Origin: G965267335 sp965267335
GTDB lineage: Bacteria; Bacteroidota; Bacteroidia; Cytophagales; JAAEPT01
Length of the DNA: 64,000 nt
Direction: 5' to 3'
NCBI GenBank assembly: GCA_965267335.1
Contig: OZ253953.1
Span: 62,001-126,000, forward strand
Position numbers and translations under genes: made by a program. Positions 53,646-62,469 of the stretch are shown piece by piece (position 1 is the first letter of the stretch; each line of letters starts with the position of its first letter). Below the pieces are notes generated by a model. That model did no database searches and was not told where the DNA came from. It saw only the letters and a program-made list of their open reading frames with translations.

Positions 53646-54224
53646 ATGCTAAACATCGTATTATTTGGCCCTCCGGGCGCAGGAAAAGGAACTCAGGCAG
53701 CTAAACTTATTGAGAAATATGGTTTGGTTCACATCTCTACAGGTGACGTGTTCCGAGGTCTTGATCCGGAGTCTGATTTAGCTAAACTGGCAAAGTCTTA
53801 TGCAGACAAAGGGAATCTTGTACCTGATGAAATCACCATTAAGATTCTTGAGTCCGAAGTGCAGAAATACCCGGATACCAAAGGTGTTATCTACGATGGT
53901 TTTCCTAGAACAATTGCACAAGCCGAGGCACTGGATACATTTCTGGCAGAAAAGTCTACAAACATTGCAGCTATGATCGCCCTGGAAGTAGAAGAGCAAG
54001 AACTTCGAAGCCGACTGGCGAAAAGAGCAGTCGACAGTGGAAGACCTGACGATGCTGACCCGGAAATTATCCAGAATAGAATTGATGTTTATAACAACCA
54101 AACTGCCCCTGTTGCTGACTACTATAAGGCACAAGGTAAGTATTCCGGAATTGATGGTGTAGGCAGTATTGAAGAAATATTCGATAAGATTTGCGCAGCA
54201 ATTGATTCATTGACTGTACGATAA
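53646..54224 (+). CDS. adk: Adenylate kinase
   Basis: A 192-residue P-loop kinase that balances AMP, ADP and ATP. It shows NIVLFGPPGAGKGTQAAKL (Walker A), the AMP-binding TGDVFRG and YDGFPRTIAQAEAL, and the short lid RAVDSGRPDDADPE with no zinc cysteines, the short-lid type common in Bacteroidota. It ends 21 bases before an intrinsic terminator. The start follows hppA by 19 bases, so the two are probably co-transcribed. Confidence 0.96.
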   Translation: MLNIVLFGPPGAGKGTQAAKLIEKYGLVHISTGDVFRGLDPESDLAKLAKSYADKGNLVPDEITIKILESEVQKYPDTKGVIYDGFPRTIAQAEALDTFLAEKSTNIAAMIALEVEEQELRSRLAKRAVDSGRPDDADPEIIQNRIDVYNNQTAPVADYYKAQGKYSGIDGVGSIEEIFDKICAAIDSLTVR

Positions 54225-54244
54225 TCTTTAAATAACTAAATTGC

Positions 54245-54281
54245 AAACGTCATTCCGGTATGGGATGACGTTTTCTTTTTT
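54245..54281 (+). terminator. Strong intrinsic terminator between adk and obgE
   Basis: Stem AAACGTCAT / ATGACGTTT (54245-54253 and 54265-54273; 9 bp, loop with CC/GG that can pair further), followed by TTTTCTTTTTT. The obgE ATG lies only about 5 bases after the T tract, so it is also a possible attenuator. Confidence 0.75.
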
Positions 54282-54285
54282 ATAT

Positions 54286-55278
54286 ATGGCATCATCCAAT
54301 TTCATAGACTACGTCAAAATTTGCTGTCGCTCAGGAAAGGGAGGTGACGGGTCAGCACATCTGAGAAGAGAGAAATTTGTACCTAAAGGCGGGCCCGATG
54401 GTGGTGATGGCGGAAGAGGGGGACACATCATTCTTCGCGGCAATAAACAACTTTGGACTCTATTACACCTAAAGTATAGAAAGCATGTTATTGCAGAACA
54501 AGGAGAAAACGGAGGTGGACAACGAAGTTCGGGTAAACAGGGAGCCGATATAATTTTAGATGTTCCGCTTGGTACCGTTGCCCGGGATGCTGAGACCGGA
54601 GAAAAAATAACAGAAATAACTGAGGATGGGGAAGAACAAATTGTAGTAAGTGGTGGACGAGGAGGTTTAGGTAATTTTAATTTTAAATCCGCAACAAATC
54701 AGACTCCCCGCTACGCTCAACAAGGTGGTGAAGGAAAAGAACAATGGGTCATATTAGAACTCAAAGTTCTGGCTGATGTTGGATTAGTCGGATTTCCTAA
54801 TGCTGGCAAATCAACGCTTCTATCTGTAATTTCCGCTGCAAAGCCTGAAATTGCCGACTATGCTTTTACTACAATCGTACCGAACCTTGGAGTAGTTTCC
54901 TACCGCGATTTTAAGTCGTTCGTTGTAGCAGATATACCCGGAATAATTGAAGGAGCATCGGAAGGCAAGGGACTTGGACTAAGATTCCTTCGGCATATCG
55001 AACGCAATTCCATTCTCTTGTTTATGGTGCCCGCAGACGCCAAGGACCTGAAAGAAGAATACGAAATACTTCTCGGAGAACTAAAAAAATTCAACCCTGA
55101 ACTGCTCGTCAAACAGCACCTACTCGCGATTACTAAAAGTGACCTTCTTGACGAGGAACTGATGGAAGAGATGAAAAAAGAGCTACCGGAAGAGATTGAG
55201 ACTATGTTCATTTCGTCAGTAACTAACACAGGAATACAAGAATTAAAGGATATGATTTGGAAGAAACTCACTTCCTAA
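54286..55278 (+). CDS. obgE: Obg GTPase (CgtA/ObgE)
   Basis: A 330-residue ribosome-associated GTPase. I use ATG 54286 (MASSNFIDYVKICC); the longer frame from 54241 would translate the terminator stem. The glycine-rich OBG domain (1-158) contains KFVPKGGPDGGDGGRGGHII, and the G domain has G1 GFPNAGKS (about 170), ADIPGIIEGA and G4 AITKSDLL. It lacks the extra C-terminal domain of some relatives. Obg acts in large-subunit assembly and stress control. Confidence 0.95.
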   Translation: MASSNFIDYVKICCRSGKGGDGSAHLRREKFVPKGGPDGGDGGRGGHIILRGNKQLWTLLHLKYRKHVIAEQGENGGGQRSSGKQGADIILDVPLGTVARDAETGEKITEITEDGEEQIVVSGGRGGLGNFNFKSATNQTPRYAQQGGEGKEQWVILELKVLADVGLVGFPNAGKSTLLSVISAAKPEIADYAFTTIVPNLGVVSYRDFKSFVVADIPGIIEGASEGKGLGLRFLRHIERNSILLFMVPADAKDLKEEYEILLGELKKFNPELLVKQHLLAITKSDLLDEELMEEMKKELPEEIETMFISSVTNTGIQELKDMIWKKLTS

Positions 55279-55290
55279 AAGAAAACATAT

Positions 55291-55318
55291 GCCATATTGT
55301 CATGAATTTACATATGGC
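55291..55318. repeat. Inverted repeat between obgE and grpE
   Basis: GCCATAT / ATATGGC (7 bp, 14-base loop) in the 84-base gap. It is not a CIRCE element and has no T run after it. It may be a 3' hairpin of obgE or a weak regulatory site for grpE-dnaJ. Confidence 0.35.
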
Positions 55319-55362
55319 AAAGTAATTGTAAAATAGAAAACGGTATCAAAGCTTGAAGAACC

Positions 55363-55932
55363 ATGGATACAGAAAACAACAAAGAACAAGAAGAGCAAGA
55401 GGTTAAGGATCAACAAGAGCAGTCAACAGACGCTAAAGAAACCAGTTCTTCAGAGGAAGAGATAACAGAGAACCACGAGGAGTCGGAAGCAGATAGACTT
55501 AAGAAAGAGTTGGACGAACAAAAGGACAAGTACCTACGGTTGTACTCTGAATTTGAGAATTTCAGAAGAAGAACAGCCAAGGAAAAACTCGAACTGGTGA
55601 GTACAGCTAACGAAGACCTTATCGTAACTCTTTTACCTGTAATCGATGATTTCGAAAGAGCCAAAAAATCACTCGAAGAATCAAACGATATCAAAGCACT
55701 AAAGGAAGGTTTTGACTTGATTCATGATAAATTGGTTAAGCTCCTATTGCAAAAAGGCCTCAAACCGATTGAAGCAATAGGTAAAGAATTTGATGCGGAA
55801 CTTCACGAAGGAATATCACAAATGCCCGTAGAGAAGAAGAAAGACAAAGGCAAGGTGATTGATGAAGTAGAAAAAGGCTACTACCTGGGTGAAAAAGTAA
55901 TAAGATATTCCAAAGTTGTAATTGGAGCATAA
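55363..55932 (+). CDS. grpE: GrpE, nucleotide exchange factor of DnaK
   Basis: A 189-residue protein with a long acidic N-terminal tail (about 1-45), a coiled-coil dimerisation region (about 45-95: LKKELDEQKDKYLRLYSEFENF), and the C-terminal beta domain with PIEAIGKEFDAELHEGISQM and VIDEVEKGYYLGEKVIRYSKV. GrpE releases ADP from DnaK. It is followed by dnaJ after one base. Confidence 0.95.
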   Translation: MDTENNKEQEEQEVKDQQEQSTDAKETSSSEEEITENHEESEADRLKKELDEQKDKYLRLYSEFENFRRRTAKEKLELVSTANEDLIVTLLPVIDDFERAKKSLEESNDIKALKEGFDLIHDKLVKLLLQKGLKPIEAIGKEFDAELHEGISQMPVEKKKDKGKVIDEVEKGYYLGEKVIRYSKVVIGA

Positions 55933-55933
55933 G

Positions 55934-57043
55934 ATGGCAAAACGAGACTACTACGACATATTGGGCGTAAGCAAGGGAGCTTCCAAAGAAGAGATAAAGA
56001 AAGCCTACAGAAAGCTGGCGATCAAATATCACCCGGATAAAAACCCTGATGATAAAGAAGCTGAAGAGAAATTCAAAGAGGCTGCTGAAGCTTATGAAGT
56101 GCTGGGCGATGATCAAAAGCGTCAGCAATACGACCAATTTGGCCATGAAGGTATGAGAGGAGGACCTGGTGGAGGTGGAGGAATGAGTATGGATGATATC
56201 TTCTCCCAGTTCGGAGATATTTTTGGTGGTGGTGGCGGATTCGGAAGCTTCTTCGGTGGTGGCGGAGGTGGTCGCAGAATGAGGAAGGGGTCCAACCTAC
56301 GGATAAAATTAAAGCTGACACTGGAAGATGTAGCAAATGGTGTTGAGAAAAAAATCAAGGTCAACCGATTGGTTCAGGCCGAAGGAGTAACATTTAAAAC
56401 CTGTTCCACCTGTCAGGGACAAGGTCAAGTGCGAAAAGTTGTTAACTCCATGCTCGGACAAATGGTTTCAGCAAGTACTTGCCCAACCTGTCAGGGAGCC
56501 GGAGAAGTAATCGACAAAAGACCAAGTGGAGTCGACAGCAGTGGTCTTGTGCCAAAAGAAGAAGTAATATCAATTAATATTCCTGCCGGTGTAGAAGGCG
56601 GAATGCAATTATCTATGGGAGGCAAAGGAAATGAAGCCCCGGGTGGTGGGATTCCTGGAGATCTCCTGATATTGGTTGATGAAATTGAACATGATGTTCT
56701 GAAAAGGGAAGGAAATAATATAGTATACGACCTCTATATAAGTTTTATTGATGCGGCTTTAGGAGCAAGCCTGGAAGTGCCCACAATTTCGGGTGCAGCA
56801 AAAATAAAAATTGAACCCGGTACTCAAAGTGGTAAAATTCTCAGATTGCGAGGCAAAGGCATCAAGGACCTAAACGGATACGGAACAGGTGATCAACTTA
56901 TTCATGTCAATGTTTGGACTCCTAAAAAACTGTCCAGCCATGAAAAGAATCTACTAAACGAGCTCAAGGACTCTGAGAATTTTCAACCCAACCCCGGAAA
57001 GGCTGAGAAAGGCTTCTTTGAAAAAATCAAAGAATTCTTTTAA
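55934..57043 (+). CDS. dnaJ: DnaJ chaperone with half of the zinc centre
   Basis: A 369-residue co-chaperone. The J domain (1-70, YHPDKNP at about 33) and the Gly/Phe-rich region (about 75-120) are normal. In the cysteine-rich region only two CxxCxGxG repeats remain: CSTCQGQG (from C157) and CPTCQGAG (from C183). The first and fourth repeats of the usual four are replaced by VNRLVQAEGVTF and IDKRPSGVDSSG. The two remaining ones form zinc site II, so site I is lost as a unit. The C-terminal substrate domain is present. The start is ATG 55934, not the in-frame ATG at 55922. Confidence 0.92.
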   Translation: MAKRDYYDILGVSKGASKEEIKKAYRKLAIKYHPDKNPDDKEAEEKFKEAAEAYEVLGDDQKRQQYDQFGHEGMRGGPGGGGGMSMDDIFSQFGDIFGGGGGFGSFFGGGGGGRRMRKGSNLRIKLKLTLEDVANGVEKKIKVNRLVQAEGVTFKTCSTCQGQGQVRKVVNSMLGQMVSASTCPTCQGAGEVIDKRPSGVDSSGLVPKEEVISINIPAGVEGGMQLSMGGKGNEAPGGGIPGDLLILVDEIEHDVLKREGNNIVYDLYISFIDAALGASLEVPTISGAAKIKIEPGTQSGKILRLRGKGIKDLNGYGTGDQLIHVNVWTPKKLSSHEKNLLNELKDSENFQPNPGKAEKGFFEKIKEFF

Positions 57044-57052
57044 GTTCACATA

Positions 57053-57937
57053 ATGAGCCGCTTACTCCTCTTTTGCGCTGTACTTTTCCTGACTGCATTT
57101 GTCGGAATCAACAATAACGAAAGAGAGTTCTTTATTGGGGATGGTAAATATGTCAAATCACTGAGGTTTAAGTTTGAGTCCCCAGCCGGATATAGTAAAA
57201 TATCATCTGTTGATAATCCTGATCTGGCTCGGTGCTACGGTAAATTCGATGATAAAAAACTCAAAGTTAATTTCTCAAAATACAATTCAAGAGGAGCAAA
57301 ATCAGCCCAACTTGAGATAGTTGACATTGTTTCCAATGAAGACGTAAAGGATGCCCTCAATAGCTATAAACACGTCCAAAATGAGTGGGAAATATATCTA
57401 TCGAAGCAAAAACTCCTTCATCTGGATTTTAAATACGGCTCTGGAAACTCTAATATCAACCTCTCCGACCTAGCGGTTCAGACCCTTAGAATCGAAAATA
57501 TCAATGCCTCGGTAGTCATGGACTACGAAGCCCAGCAGCACAACACAATTCTAATGGATACCTTCTTACTTAAAGTAAATAAAGGGTATTTTAAATGTAA
57601 TCGAGCCACCTATGCTAAAATGAAATATGCTGAACTTAGAGTTAAATATGGTACTGCATCACTTGACTTTAGCGCAGATCCTATCATCGCGACAAACATT
57701 AAGGCGAAGGTAGGAAACGGTAATTTAAGAATAGACTTACCTCCGGTACAATACCCGGTGAGGATTAAGATTAACGGGGGCAACTTCAAACTAAAGGAAC
57801 TTCCTGGTGACTTCATCAAGCTATCGGATGGAGACTTTATCAACACAGCGTACAATAACAATAAGCCAAACGCGCTGAACATAGAAATAGATTTAGCCTA
57901 TGGTGATTTACTGTTCAAACGTCCGGCAAAAAAATAA
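57053..57937 (+). CDS. Secreted beta-rich protein (DUF4097-like)
   Basis: A 294-residue protein with a signal peptide (MSRLLLFCAVLFLTAFVG). The mature part is a chain of short beta strands with alternating residues, such as LHLDFKYGSGNSNINLSDL, LRIENINASVVMDY and NIKAKVGNGNLRIDLP, which suggests a right-handed beta-helix or toast-rack-like fold. It follows dnaJ by 9 bases and shares one base with the ABC ATPase gene (TAATG), so it is probably part of that transporter unit. Confidence 0.55.
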   Translation: MSRLLLFCAVLFLTAFVGINNNEREFFIGDGKYVKSLRFKFESPAGYSKISSVDNPDLARCYGKFDDKKLKVNFSKYNSRGAKSAQLEIVDIVSNEDVKDALNSYKHVQNEWEIYLSKQKLLHLDFKYGSGNSNINLSDLAVQTLRIENINASVVMDYEAQQHNTILMDTFLLKVNKGYFKCNRATYAKMKYAELRVKYGTASLDFSADPIIATNIKAKVGNGNLRIDLPPVQYPVRIKINGGNFKLKELPGDFIKLSDGDFINTAYNNNKPNALNIEIDLAYGDLLFKRPAKK

Positions 57938-58827
57938 TGGCCTTCATTAAAATTGTCGATATAGTAAAACAGTACGCTGGTCACCGCGCACTGAACAAAG
58001 TATCCTTTGACATACCCGAGAAGAGTATATTTGGACTTCTGGGCCCTAATGGCGCAGGCAAAACATCATTAATCAGAATTCTCACCCAAATCACGGCCCC
58101 CGACTCAGGCAAAATTATCTTCAATGGCGAAAAACTAAAAAGAAGCCATATTCATAATATGGGATACCTCCCGGAAGAAAGAGGACTTTATAAAAAGATG
58201 AAAGTTCGGGAACAGCTGATCTATCTCGCGCGACTCAAAGACCTACCACTTCGTGATGCCGAGGAAAGAACGGATTACTGGCTTCAGAGACTAAAACTCA
58301 GTAATTGGGAGAAAAAATATTTGGCCGACCTCTCAAAAGGAATGCAACAAAAAGTTCAGTTCATTGCAACCATTATTCATGAACCCCAACTAATCATTCT
58401 TGATGAACCCTTTTCGGGATTTGATCCGGTGAATGCTGAATTGATAAAGGAGGAAATTCTAGAGTTAAGACGTAAAGGCGCAACCGTAATCTTATCTACG
58501 CACACAATGGAATCAGTGGAAGAAATGTGTGATAACATAGCCCTACTGAACAACTCCGAGCTAGTTCTTGACGGAAGTATCAGTGATATTAAGTCAAGAT
58601 ATAAATCTGGCAAGGCAATCCTAAGAGCTAAGGGGAATCCTGCTTCCATTGGTGTTGAAGCAAATTTGACAGATGGCTATTTTGATGCTGAACTAACAAT
58701 TGATGAAAAATCATCCTTAAATGATGTCATTCAATCTATCGTGAACAAAGTCGAAATACATTCAATAAAAGAAGAGTATCCGACCATTCGGGACATTTTC
58801 TTCAAACACATTAAAGAGAATGAATAA
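57937..58827 (+). CDS. ABC transporter ATPase (NatA-like)
   Basis: A 296-residue ATPase with Walker A GPNGAGKT (about 35), Q-loop MGYLPEERGLYKKMKV, signature LSKGMQQKVQ (about 130) and Walker B LIILDEPFSGFDPVN. The signature begins LSKGMQ rather than LSGGQ, as in NatA/CcmA-like ATPases. The start codon overlaps the stop of the secreted protein by one base, and the stop overlaps the permease start by 8 bases. Confidence 0.92.
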   Translation: MAFIKIVDIVKQYAGHRALNKVSFDIPEKSIFGLLGPNGAGKTSLIRILTQITAPDSGKIIFNGEKLKRSHIHNMGYLPEERGLYKKMKVREQLIYLARLKDLPLRDAEERTDYWLQRLKLSNWEKKYLADLSKGMQQKVQFIATIIHEPQLIILDEPFSGFDPVNAELIKEEILELRRKGATVILSTHTMESVEEMCDNIALLNNSELVLDGSISDIKSRYKSGKAILRAKGNPASIGVEANLTDGYFDAELTIDEKSSLNDVIQSIVNKVEIHSIKEEYPTIRDIFFKHIKENE

Positions 58828-60139
58828 GACCTTAATCATCATAAAGAGAGAATACCTGACCCGGGTTAGGAAGAAGTCATTCATTGTCATGACCTTACTC
58901 GGACCATTGATTATGGCTGCTCTTATGGTGGTGCCTCTATTTGTTGCGGGTGTCGGAGAAAAAGCTAGTGAAGTGCACGTTATTGATGAGTCAGGTGGAT
59001 TTAAGGCTGATTTTCTTGATAGTGTAGTCAATACCAATTCATTGACTTTTCACTATTATCACATGGATAAAAAAACATTCACAAAACTTAAAGTCCCCAA
59101 CGTACAATGTGTCTTATATCTTCCAGCCAGGTATCTTGAGCAAGGCCCTATCAGCGCAAACGGACCAGGGAGATCATTAAATAGCACTGCACGGCCAGAG
59201 GTATACTCAAAAGGCAGAGAAACCGTGCATATTGTCAAATACAGCAAACAAATCCTGGCTAATCACTGGAATTCAGTAGCACTCCCGAATGTTAAATACA
59301 GTAGCAAATCAGAAATGCTAACCATAGAGGAAGGTGCAGGAGTAAAGTACTTTGTAGCATATGGTGCTGTGGTACTTATCTATTTCTTTATTTTCCTTTA
59401 CGGAATTCAGGTTATGAAGGGAGTTATTGAGGAGAAAACCAATAGAATTGTTGAAGTGATGATCTCATCAGTGAAACCATTTCAGTTGATGATGGGCAAG
59501 GTACTTGGACTAGCAATGCTGGGACTTACCCAATATCTGGTATGGCTGGGCATTGGACTGCTACTTTCCTGGGTTTTTGGAAGTAACTACAACCTGGAGC
59601 TTTTTACTGACCAGGTTCTTGCACAAAAACTGAATAGTGCCAATCCGGAAATAGCAGCCAACTCCTTTGATTGGGCATCGATGGGTGATGCATTGCAAGT
59701 CATCAACTTCCCTTTTGTCTTAACCTGCTTTTTCATTTATTTCCTGGGTGGTTACTTAATCTATAGCGCTTTATTTGCCGCTATAGGAGCAGCTTCAGAT
59801 GCTGATACCGACACACAACAATTTACCTTTCCGGTAACCTTTCCGCTGTTATTCTCTTTCTTAATGGTGCAATACGTTATCGGAAATCCAGACAGTGCCT
59901 TTGCGTCCTGGATGTCCCAAATTCCTTTCACCTCACCAATCATAATGATGTCCAGAGTGCCGTTTATGGAACCGTCCGGCACCTTTCTAATCGAGTTAAT
60001 CTGCTCAATGAGTCTTCTTGCACTAGGCTTTGTATTCGTCACATGGGTCGCCTCTAGAGTCTACCGGATTGGGATATTAATGTATGGGAAAAAAGTCGGA
60101 TACCGTGAATTAATAAAATGGATGTTCTATAAGGGTTAA
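58820..60139 (+). CDS. ABC-2 type permease (NatB-like)
   Basis: A 439-residue membrane protein, one N-terminal helix (about 20-45), a large extracytoplasmic domain (about 46-175), then five or six helices (about 176-420). IEEKTNRIVEVMISSVKPFQ (about 205) is the coupling-helix region and matches NatB/DUF3526-type permeases. With the preceding ATPase it would form an exporter. In some bacteria NatAB exports sodium, but substrate here is unknown. It converges on the phosphoribosyltransferase gene with a 3-base gap. Confidence 0.85.
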   Translation: MNKTLIIIKREYLTRVRKKSFIVMTLLGPLIMAALMVVPLFVAGVGEKASEVHVIDESGGFKADFLDSVVNTNSLTFHYYHMDKKTFTKLKVPNVQCVLYLPARYLEQGPISANGPGRSLNSTARPEVYSKGRETVHIVKYSKQILANHWNSVALPNVKYSSKSEMLTIEEGAGVKYFVAYGAVVLIYFFIFLYGIQVMKGVIEEKTNRIVEVMISSVKPFQLMMGKVLGLAMLGLTQYLVWLGIGLLLSWVFGSNYNLELFTDQVLAQKLNSANPEIAANSFDWASMGDALQVINFPFVLTCFFIYFLGGYLIYSALFAAIGAASDADTDTQQFTFPVTFPLLFSFLMVQYVIGNPDSAFASWMSQIPFTSPIIMMSRVPFMEPSGTFLIELICSMSLLALGFVFVTWVASRVYRIGILMYGKKVGYRELIKWMFYKG

Positions 60140-60142
60140 ATA

Positions 60143-60646
60143 CTAGGAAAGGTAAACCCCCAACTTAGCCTTATCCTTGAGCTCCACTTCTATATGCTCC
60201 ATTAATGTGGTCGACAGGGAATAACCAACGTAATCTGCTGAGATAGGAAAACTCTTATGTCCACGATCGACAATTACCGCAGTTTGTAACCCTTTAATCT
60301 CTACATTGAGAAAAGGCTTTAAACTATACGCCAGAGTACGGCCGGTATTCAACACATCGTCAATCAAAATAATAATCTTTCCTTCCAAAATGGACACATC
60401 CTTGTCCAATTCGATCTCCGACTGCAACGGAGCCGACTTATCGAGACTTACTTTCACAAGGTCACAAGGGATGTCCGAGATAGCACCAAACTCCTTCATT
60501 AAAATCTTTGCAAACTGATATCCTTTGTCAAAAACTCCCGCAAATACAACACCTTCTTCACGAAAATTTTGCTCATAAATTTCATAAGCAATCCTTCTGA
60601 TCTTTTGAAGTGTCTGGGCTTTATTAAGAAGCTGTGTACTAGTCAT
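60143..60646 (-). CDS. Phosphoribosyltransferase, PyrR-like
   Basis: A 167-residue type I phosphoribosyltransferase. The PRPP loop is IIILIDDVLNTGRTL (about 92-106), with GVFDKGYQFA upstream and VIVDRGHKSFPISADYVG in the C-terminal part. The pattern fits PyrR-type regulators with uracil phosphoribosyltransferase activity, but no attenuator or pyrimidine gene is nearby, so an enzymatic role is equally likely. Confidence 0.8.
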   Translation of the reverse strand: MTSTQLLNKAQTLQKIRRIAYEIYEQNFREEGVVFAGVFDKGYQFAKILMKEFGAISDIPCDLVKVSLDKSAPLQSEIELDKDVSILEGKIIILIDDVLNTGRTLAYSLKPFLNVEIKGLQTAVIVDRGHKSFPISADYVGYSLSTTLMEHIEVELKDKAKLGVYLS

Positions 60647-60747
60647 ATTTATGTCCTTTGAAGGAGTTCGTAAATTTAATAATTATTCAGTCATGAAGTA
60701 TAATGATAATAACTCTCATATTTTTTTAGTAAATAATATTATTTACA

Positions 60748-60755
60748 TATCTTTG
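60748..60755 (+). promoter_or_regulatory. -7 box (TATCTTTG) before rpmE2
   Basis: Perfect TAnnTTTG about 36 bases before the rpmE2 ATG. No clear -33 element at the expected distance. Confidence 0.45.
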
Positions 60756-60790
60756 TAGCCCTTTTTGCAGGGAAGAAAATATTTGAAGCA

Positions 60791-61081
60791 ATGAAAAAAG
60801 ACATACATCCTGATTATCACCCGGTAGTATTCCTTGACGTACAAAGTGATACTAAATTCTTGACTCAGTCTACTATGACTTCTAAAGAGACTATCAAGTG
60901 GGAAGATGGAAACGAATATCCTTTGGTTAAAGTAGAAGTAAGTTCTGCTTCTCACCCTTTTTATACCGGTAAGAAAATCTTTGTTGATACTGCCGGTAGA
61001 GTTGAAAAATTCAACAAAAGATACAAGTCAAAGGCAGGCCAAGCCAAAGAAGCTCCCAAGAAAGAAGAGAGCGAAGGGTAA
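60791..61081 (+). CDS. rpmE2: Ribosomal protein bL31, type B
   Basis: A 96-residue protein with MKKDIHPDYHPVVFLDVQSD, WEDGNEYPLVKVEVSSASHPF and FYTGKKIFVDTAGRVEKFNKRY. It lacks the CxxC zinc motif, which marks the zinc-free type B form. The C-terminal tail is lysine- and glutamate-rich and longer than in many relatives. It is followed by a strong terminator. Confidence 0.96.
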   Translation: MKKDIHPDYHPVVFLDVQSDTKFLTQSTMTSKETIKWEDGNEYPLVKVEVSSASHPFYTGKKIFVDTAGRVEKFNKRYKSKAGQAKEAPKKEESEG

Positions 61082-61107
61082 GCCCGATTCGAATCATGAC
61101 ATTTATG

Positions 61108-61141
61108 CCCTGAGGAATAATTTCTCAGGGTTTTCTTTTTT
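61108..61141 (+). terminator. Intrinsic terminator of rpmE2
   Basis: Perfect 7-bp GC-rich stem CCCTGAG / CTCAGGG (61108-61114 and 61124-61130) with a 9-base loop, followed by TTTTCTTTTTT. It lies about 27 bases after the rpmE2 stop. Confidence 0.85.
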
Positions 61142-61266
61142 ATATACCATTTGTCGCAATCCCATCCTTGTTAATTGCCCGAAATGATCTGAACAAACCT
61201 AACCGTTCTGATCAAACGCAATAGCAGAAACCACAGGCACAGCTAAAAGAAATAAACCGAATCTCT

Positions 61267-61274
61267 TATTTTTG
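61267..61274 (+). promoter_or_regulatory. -7 box (TATTTTTG) immediately before the alternative glmU
   Basis: Perfect TAnnTTTG ending 4 bases before the ATG at 61279. The transcript would begin at or within the start codon, as expected for a leaderless mRNA. Confidence 0.5.
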
Positions 61275-61278
61275 CTCC

Positions 61279-62469
61279 ATGAACCTGATTCTATTTGATG
61301 ATAAGGAAATTCGTAGGGCATTACTTCCCTTCACCGACACAAGGCCAGTTGCCGGGATACGGGTTGGGGTACTCACTATAGCTGAAAAATGGAGTAGGTA
61401 CTTAAAAAGTGAAGTATCTTTTTTGACACAAGAATACCTGCAGAACAAGTTTCCACTTAATGAATCAGATGACAATGTACTTATTAATGGAGCAGTCATA
61501 CCAAATGAAGCACTGATTCAGGAAATTGAAAAACTTGCTCCGGGAGAAGCACTCATCAAGGATAGAATTCTTGCCGTTAGGTACGCTAACGCTCTTGGGA
61601 GAGAGGTATTAGTCAATCGTACTCTGGTCAATGTAAATCCCGTGCCGTATAAAGGTCCTGCAGATATGATAGAAGAACTGTACGATATTTTTCTCAAAGC
61701 AGGTGGTGAAATCCAAAAGGACATATCACTATTTAAGAAAAGAGCGCTCTCGCATGAAATCAAAGATAAGTACACCGCTTTATATGGAGAGGAAAACATC
61801 TATGTAGAAGAAGGTGTTGAAATTCGGGCAGCCATTCTTAATGCTACCAAAGGACCCATTTACCTGGGTAAGAATTCGGAAGTAATGGAGGGCGCTTGTA
61901 TTCACGGCCCTTTTGCCTTAGGCGAAGGCTCAAGAGTAAACATGAACGCACAAATTTGGGGGGACACCTCAATAGGACCATATTGCAAAGTAGGTGGTGA
62001 AGTACACAACTCCGTCTTTTTCGGATACAGCAACAAAGCTCATTCTGGTTTTTTAGGAAATAGTGTGATTGGTGAATGGTGTAATTTGGGTGCCGACACT
62101 AATACATCGAATCTGAAAAACAACTACAGGAGAGTACGGCTTTGGAACTATAAACATGAAGAACTTACTGAGACCGAGCTTCAGTTTTGTGGACTGATGA
62201 TGGGTGATCATGGCAAATCAAGTATCAATACCATGTTCAACACCGGCACGGTTATGGGCACCTGCGCCAACGTTTTCGGTGAAGGATTTCCAAATAAATT
62301 TATACCATCATTTACCTGGGGTGACAGCAGGACTACCTTCCAATTGGATAAAGCTTTTGAAATTGCGGAACGAGTACTTGCCAGAAAAAAGAAAGTATTT
62401 TCCGAAGAAGATAAACGTATCTTTGAGCATATTCACAGAGAATCTGAAAAATACAGGAGACACAGATAA
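61279..62469 (+). CDS. Alternative GlmU-type bifunctional sugar nucleotidyltransferase/acetyltransferase
   Basis: A 396-residue protein with the Bacteroidota-type opening NLILFDDKEIRRALLPFTDTRPVA, where the N-terminal domain is a diverged nucleotidyltransferase. The C-terminal half (about 185-360) is a left-handed beta helix with hexapeptide repeats: GPIYLGKNSEVMEGACIHGP, NMNAQIWGDTSIGPYCKVGG and NLGADTNTSNLKNNY. The family makes UDP-N-acetylglucosamine for peptidoglycan and lipopolysaccharide. It overlaps holB by one base (TAATG). Confidence 0.88.
   Translation: MNLILFDDKEIRRALLPFTDTRPVAGIRVGVLTIAEKWSRYLKSEVSFLTQEYLQNKFPLNESDDNVLINGAVIPNEALIQEIEKLAPGEALIKDRILAVRYANALGREVLVNRTLVNVNPVPYKGPADMIEELYDIFLKAGGEIQKDISLFKKRALSHEIKDKYTALYGEENIYVEEGVEIRAAILNATKGPIYLGKNSEVMEGACIHGPFALGEGSRVNMNAQIWGDTSIGPYCKVGGEVHNSVFFGYSNKAHSGFLGNSVIGEWCNLGADTNTSNLKNNYRRVRLWNYKHEELTETELQFCGLMMGDHGKSSINTMFNTGTVMGTCANVFGEGFPNKFIPSFTWGDSRTTFQLDKAFEIAERVLARKKKVFSEEDKRIFEHIHRESEKYRRHR

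Noticed and set aside
54241..54285. Longer obgE reading frame
   Set aside because: The extension would translate the terminator stem and T tract; OBG proteins begin near MASSNFIDYVKI.
55279..55362. CIRCE element before grpE
   Set aside because: The inverted repeat does not match TTAGCACTC-N9-GAGTGCTAA.
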